Positions 60,029-64,000 of a stretch of DNA of 64,000 nucleotides are shown one piece after another. Position 1 is the first letter of the stretch, and every line of letters starts with the position of its first letter. This DNA is from JAGOBP01 sp964550855 (GTDB lineage: Bacteria; Chloroflexota; Anaerolineae; Fen-1058): NCBI GenBank assembly GCA_964550855.1, contig CAZKBQ010000021.1:1-64000 (forward strand), in the 5' to 3' direction. Below the pieces are notes generated by a model. That model was given only the letters and a program-made list of their open reading frames with translations, had not been told where the DNA came from and did not search any database. Position numbers and translations under genes: made by a program.

Positions 60029-60754
60029 CTACGGCCCCGGCGGAAACTGCCCCGCTCCATTCACTGTAGTATTTGGTGCAAACGGAATGCCGCTATCGGT
60101 GAGCGTGTTGCCATACATATCGGTCACGCGGAAAGTGTATGGGCCAAGTCCTAAACCGGGGTCTTGCACGAAGTAATTCCAGTCTTCGCGCGACACGGCG
60201 ATCCACGCGTTGCCGTGCCAGTACTCCAACTTCGCAATCGGGTTGCGGTGATTGCGAATCTGCACCGCCGTCCACCACTGATTGCTGCCGTCTTTGAAGT
60301 GATAGGCAATCGGGCCGGAGATGGCCGGGCTGATGATGCGCCACGTGATGGGCACACGGCCCAACGGCACATCGTCGATCAACGCGAAAGCCTGCAAACT
60401 CAGATCGAGGTGGCCCGCCAGACACTCCGGACACAAATCCACAATCCGAACGGTGATCGTGCCCTTGCGGCCCGTCACTTGCACGTATGCGCCGCAGTAC
60501 GCGGCGTGGTTGTATTCTTCGGCGTTCAGCGCGGCGACCATGAGATCGTTGGGCGATGGATCGAAGCCGCACGCGCCTGAGCCATCGGCATAGTAGTACG
60601 TGGCGATGCCGGTGTGCAGCGGGTTCTGCCGGTTGACGCTGACGAGCGGTAGATGGACGAAGAAATCAGTCTGCGGCTCAGCCCGGCCGATTGTCGGCGC
60701 AGAGACTGAGACGAACGCGACTGCCACGAACAGAAGAAATAATCGGCGCGTCAT
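60029..60754 (-). CDS. Bacterial expansin (DPBB plus CBM63-like)
   Basis: A 241-residue secreted protein. A signal peptide (about 5-25) is followed by FFVHLPLV and then the expansin double-psi barrel: GIATYYYADGSGACGFD, then VDLCPECLAGHLDLS with the Asp that corresponds to the essential residue of Bacillus EXLX1. The C-terminal part has the WW pair in QWWTAVQIRNH and WNYF, matching the aromatic cellulose-binding face. Expansins loosen plant or algal cell walls without hydrolysis. The ATG at 60754 is only six bases from a TATAAT, so the mRNA may be leaderless; the longer frame to 60790 would start before the promoter. Confidence 0.88.
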   Translation of the reverse strand: MTRRLFLLFVAVAFVSVSAPTIGRAEPQTDFFVHLPLVSVNRQNPLHTGIATYYYADGSGACGFDPSPNDLMVAALNAEEYNHAAYCGAYVQVTGRKGTITVRIVDLCPECLAGHLDLSLQAFALIDDVPLGRVPITWRIISPAISGPIAYHFKDGSNQWWTAVQIRNHRNPIAKLEYWHGNAWIAVSREDWNYFVQDPGLGLGPYTFRVTDMYGNTLTDSGIPFAPNTTVNGAGQFPPGP

Positions 60755-60760
60755 ACGCCG

Positions 60761-60766
60761 ATTATA
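60761..60766 (-). promoter_or_regulatory. -10 box of the expansin gene
   Basis: TATAAT on the minus strand with only six bases between it and the ATG, so transcription would begin at or next to the start codon. Confidence 0.5.
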
Positions 60767-60944
60767 CCGCCAGACCCGATCGGTCCACATAGCCCGATCG
60801 GCCTATCGCAGTCGCAGGGGACTCCCTCGATTTGTGCATTTCACGCGGCTTAGTCGTAAAATCGTCCCCAGCCAATTGCCCCGCATCCACGACGCCGCAC
60901 CTGACAAGTGAATACGAATTCTTGGCAAGCCCGGGGAGGTTTCA

Positions 60945-63900
60945 ATGAAGCGCTTGACCGATACCGTCGTACTCGCCGTGGCCTTGATCGCCGTGTTGGC
61001 GATCGGGCTGAGTGTCCCCACGTATGCCGCGCCGCAGGTCACTGCCGTCTGCGGCCCCCTCACCGCCGACACAACGTGGACGGTAATCAGTAGTCCTTAT
61101 GAGGTCTGTTTCAACGGCGCCACCGTCGGCCCGACCACGACGTTGACCATTCAGCCGGGCGTTACGGTGCAATTTCAACAGGGCGTCAATTCCCGGCTCA
61201 ACGTGCAGGGGACGTTGAGCGCAATCGGGACGGCGACCCAGCCCATTACGTTTACGGGCGTGATCGCCGCGCCCGGCTCGTGGAGCGGCCTCTTCGCCGA
61301 CAATACCGTCATCACGCCGGCGCTCGTCAACCTGAAATACGTCACCATCGAAGACGGCGGCGCGGGATCAAATCATGCGCAGCTCTTTGCCGATCGAGCC
61401 GTGGTGACGATGACGCACAGCCTCGTGCGCGACGGCAGTGGCAGCGGCCTGCACTTCGCCTATCGTGAAGCGGGGTTCGACGTTGAATCGAGCAGTTTCA
61501 TCAGCAACAGCCAGTACGCCCTGCAGTTGGATACACCGGCCACAGACCTGACCCTGAGCGATCTCAACGCGAGCAGCAACGGCGCCGACGCGGTGTATCT
61601 CTATGCTCAGGGCATGAACATCGCCGGTCGGCGGCACTGGGCCAATCCCGGCATCCCGTATCTCGTCAACTATATTCCAACCAACCATCCGGGCGATGAA
61701 TTGACGATCGATCCAGGCACCGAGCTGCAGTTCATGCCGAACAGCGGACTGAACATCGGCGGGCAGCTCAAAGCAATCGGCCTGCCCGATCGACCCATCA
61801 CCTTCACCGCGCAGACGCCGACACCCGGCGGCTGGCGCGGCCTCATCGTCGACGGCGGCAGCACTCTGGCCGTGGCGCAGCTGGACTACGTCACCGTGGA
61901 ATATGGCGGCGGCAATTTGAATGCGAATGTCGTGGTCAGTGACGGCGGCGCCGGCCAGTTGATCGCGCGCCATAGCACCGTTCGCTTCGGCGCCAGAGAC
62001 GGCGTGCAGTTCAACGCCAACGGCCTCGGCTCGATCGCGAACAGCCGCATCATCAGCAACGCTCAGGTCATCACCACTGCGTACGGCATCTACAATGCCA
62101 CGCCCGCGCATCCGGTCATGGCCGCCGATAATTGGTGGGGCGACCCCGCCGGCCCGGCTTCCGATCTGATCGCGTGCAGCAGCGGCCACGGCGACAAAGT
62201 TTCGGTCGGCGTCCTGTTCCGGCCGGTCTTGACCAACACGAATCTCACGGCCGAGTTCCCGCTGGTGGATGCGCCGCAGTTGACGCTGACGCCGCGCCGC
62301 TGGTTCGCGCCGGCCGACAGCATCAGCAAGATCTATTTCGACGTCACGCTGCGGGACGGCAACGGCACACCGCTTCCCGGCCGCACGGTGCGCCTCCACA
62401 CCACCCTCGGCAGCGTGGTCGATGGCGGCGTCACCGATCTCGACGGTCACACGCTGGCCTACCTCACTTCAAACACTGTCGGCGATGCCGGCGTGTACGC
62501 GACGTTGGATGGGCTGACCAGCTGTGAAGGCGCGCTGTCGCCCACTTCCAAAGTCACGTTTACCGCGCCCGTTAACGTCACCGATCTGCTGCCCAACTCG
62601 CCTGCGCCGTACTTCGACAACGATCTGAGTCTGACGCCGCTGCCGGTGGTGACCGGCGTGACCGAAACGATCCACGCCCGATTGACCAACCCGCTGACAG
62701 AGCCGATCACGGTCGATGTGGAATTTGCTTTTGCGCAGGCCGGGGTGGGCCTGGCCTTCGGCCCCATCAAGGACATCAGTCAGACCATTCCCGCCAGCAG
62801 CACCGTCAACCTGTCGGCCGACTTCATGCCGTTGATCGCCGGTCATTACTGCGTGCAGGTGTCCTATGCCATCACCGCCATCGGCGCGGCGCGGCTGTCG
62901 CGTCCACAGGCCGGTCGGCAGCTCAAGCAGTTCAACTTCAATCCCAACCAGGGGCCGACGATGTCGCCCAATCAAAAGGACAGCCTCGACAAAGCCGACA
63001 AGTCCTTCAAGCTGGTTGAAAAGCTGTCGCCCCGGGGAACCAACATTCAGGTGGGCATCATCAATCACTGGTGGGGGTGGGTCAAAGACACCGCCAAGAA
63101 AATATCACAGAACCTGGGCGGCGATCCACCGCGTCCCGATTATAACGTGTCAACCCTGCCGGTCTGGCATCGTTGGCCGCACATTCAGCCCGACGCCAAC
63201 GTCTCGCCCGCGCGCGCGGCCGCCCAGAATGCCGTCAGCGATGCGCTGGCCGATGTGGTGGCCTACGGCAACGCGGCCGATACCGCGCTCGATCGGTACG
63301 GTGGCGCCGTCGAGGCCGGCGATTTGACCTGGTCGGCTCAACAGGCCAACGCGCAGCTGGCATATGAGAAACAAATGGGCACGGCCTTGCAGACGTATGC
63401 CGACGCGCTGGATGCCTTTGTGCAGACGCTCACCGACGAGCACGAAACGAATATCACCGTCACTGTCGCCGATGTGGTGAGCTATCAACAAAGCCTGGCG
63501 GCAACGGGCTTCACGCCGCAAGAGATCGCCGATGCCAAGCTGGTGGGCCTGACCGATGACGACATCGAAGCCTATCGGCAGGAGATCATCGCCAGTGATC
63601 CGAATAGTCTTGCCGGGAACATCCTGGACATGTATTCCAACGAAGCGTTCGTCAGCCGGAATCTGGGCGACGCGCTGCTGCATCCCAACGCGTTTGCGCC
63701 CGGCTTCAGCGTGAGCGGCAGCGCGGGCCTGTTGCGGGCGACGGCTGTGACAACGGTCACGGGCAATACGCTGGCGCAGATCGGCGACACGTCGGCTGTG
63801 ATTCAGGTCGGCAATCCGTTGTCAACCACCAGCGTCATCGATCTAAGTGTTCGCCGGATCGATCTGCCGGCCGATTGGGGTGTGACGGTGTCTCCGGCGC

Positions 63901-64000
63901 AGGTCACGCTGGCGCCCGGCGAAGTAGCCACCGTCACGGTCAATCTGTTGACCGGTTCGCCTGCCCCGCAGGGGAGCGCGCCGCGTGTGGCCGTGGAAGG
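60945..64000 (+). CDS. Large secreted beta-helix protein (3' end outside window)
   Basis: The frame is open from ATG 60945 (GGGAGG upstream) to the window end, at least 1018 residues; no stop was met when I translated it. The signal peptide covers about 1-29. Two parallel beta-helix sections follow (ITFTGV..GSWSGLFAD; ITFTAQTPTPGGWRGLIVDGG), ending in the NWWGDPAGP motif near 395. Ig-like domains come next (LRDGNGTPLPGRTV), then a helical region (about 690-900) with several Trp and many Ala, and the beginning of another Ig-like domain. It is probably a surface adhesin. It is divergent from the expansin gene and has its own weak promoter. Confidence 0.85.
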   Translation, partial: MKRLTDTVVLAVALIAVLAIGLSVPTYAAPQVTAVCGPLTADTTWTVISSPYEVCFNGATVGPTTTLTIQPGVTVQFQQGVNSRLNVQGTLSAIGTATQPITFTGVIAAPGSWSGLFADNTVITPALVNLKYVTIEDGGAGSNHAQLFADRAVVTMTHSLVRDGSGSGLHFAYREAGFDVESSSFISNSQYALQLDTPATDLTLSDLNASSNGADAVYLYAQGMNIAGRRHWANPGIPYLVNYIPTNHPGDELTIDPGTELQFMPNSGLNIGGQLKAIGLPDRPITFTAQTPTPGGWRGLIVDGGSTLAVAQLDYVTVEYGGGNLNANVVVSDGGAGQLIARHSTVRFGARDGVQFNANGLGSIANSRIISNAQVITTAYGIYNATPAHPVMAADNWWGDPAGPASDLIACSSGHGDKVSVGVLFRPVLTNTNLTAEFPLVDAPQLTLTPRRWFAPADSISKIYFDVTLRDGNGTPLPGRTVRLHTTLGSVVDGGVTDLDGHTLAYLTSNTVGDAGVYATLDGLTSCEGALSPTSKVTFTAPVNVTDLLPNSPAPYFDNDLSLTPLPVVTGVTETIHARLTNPLTEPITVDVEFAFAQAGVGLAFGPIKDISQTIPASSTVNLSADFMPLIAGHYCVQVSYAITAIGAARLSRPQAGRQLKQFNFNPNQGPTMSPNQKDSLDKADKSFKLVEKLSPRGTNIQVGIINHWWGWVKDTAKKISQNLGGDPPRPDYNVSTLPVWHRWPHIQPDANVSPARAAAQNAVSDALADVVAYGNAADTALDRYGGAVEAGDLTWSAQQANAQLAYEKQMGTALQTYADALDAFVQTLTDEHETNITVTVADVVSYQQSLAATGFTPQEIADAKLVGLTDDDIEAYRQEIIASDPNSLAGNILDMYSNEAFVSRNLGDALLHPNAFAPGFSVSGSAGLLRATAVTTVTGNTLAQIGDTSAVIQVGNPLSTTSVIDLSVRRIDLPADWGVTVSPAQVTLAPGEVATVTVNLLTGSPAPQGSAPRVAVE

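Overview
This 64 kb window is GC-rich and gene-dense. It reads as a Chloroflexota chromosome, probably Anaerolineae-like, although no rRNA or universal marker is present to prove it. The clues are a large MalT/LuxR-type regulator, an F420-type (DDN-like) reductase, giant secreted beta-helix and DUF11/PKD proteins, a bacterial expansin, a huge lipoprotein alpha-2-macroglobulin, and short palindromic dispersed repeats, some sitting inside genes. A 100-N scaffold gap at 51586-51685 shows this is a draft assembly.

Layout. 1-11 kb: the end of a glutamate dehydrogenase gene, a PEP/pyruvate-binding protein, queG, a subtilase fused to a long beta-helix, and miaB. 11-22 kb: a NarL-type response regulator, two small genes, a MalT-like regulator, and then a compact run of eight co-directional genes (16005-22056). 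These encode two small proteins, a polytopic membrane protein, an F420-type reductase, an ICMT-like methyltransferase, an alpha/beta hydrolase, a membrane-anchored serine hydrolase and an E2-type acyltransferase. 22-30 kb: tRNA-Cys, a NUDIX/glycosyltransferase pair and the alpha-2-macroglobulin. 30-40 kb: a small Cys-rich protein / aminoacyl-tRNA deacylase / GNAT-YoaP cassette behind a structured leader, a MoxR-CoxE pair, an MFS transporter and glcDEF.

40-56 kb is a surface-protein island: a 10-repeat DUF11/PKD protein, two tandem LuxR-type regulator paralogues (about 74% identical by hand alignment), and three secreted proteins, two of them large beta-helix proteins. 56-64 kb: a fatty-acid hydroxylase, a set of overlapping small enzyme genes read leftward, an expansin, and the start of another large beta-helix protein that runs off the window.

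The most unusual points are two genes (queG and a GT4 glycosyltransferase) that carry palindromic repeats in frame; two MITE-like elements with terminal inverted repeats; a recurrent hydrophobic-LPL(V/I) motif in secreted proteins; the LuxR pair beside the adhesin-like genes; the uncharacterised 16-22 kb operon; and two structured mRNA leaders. Annotation is by eye from sequence and motif knowledge only; no database search was run.
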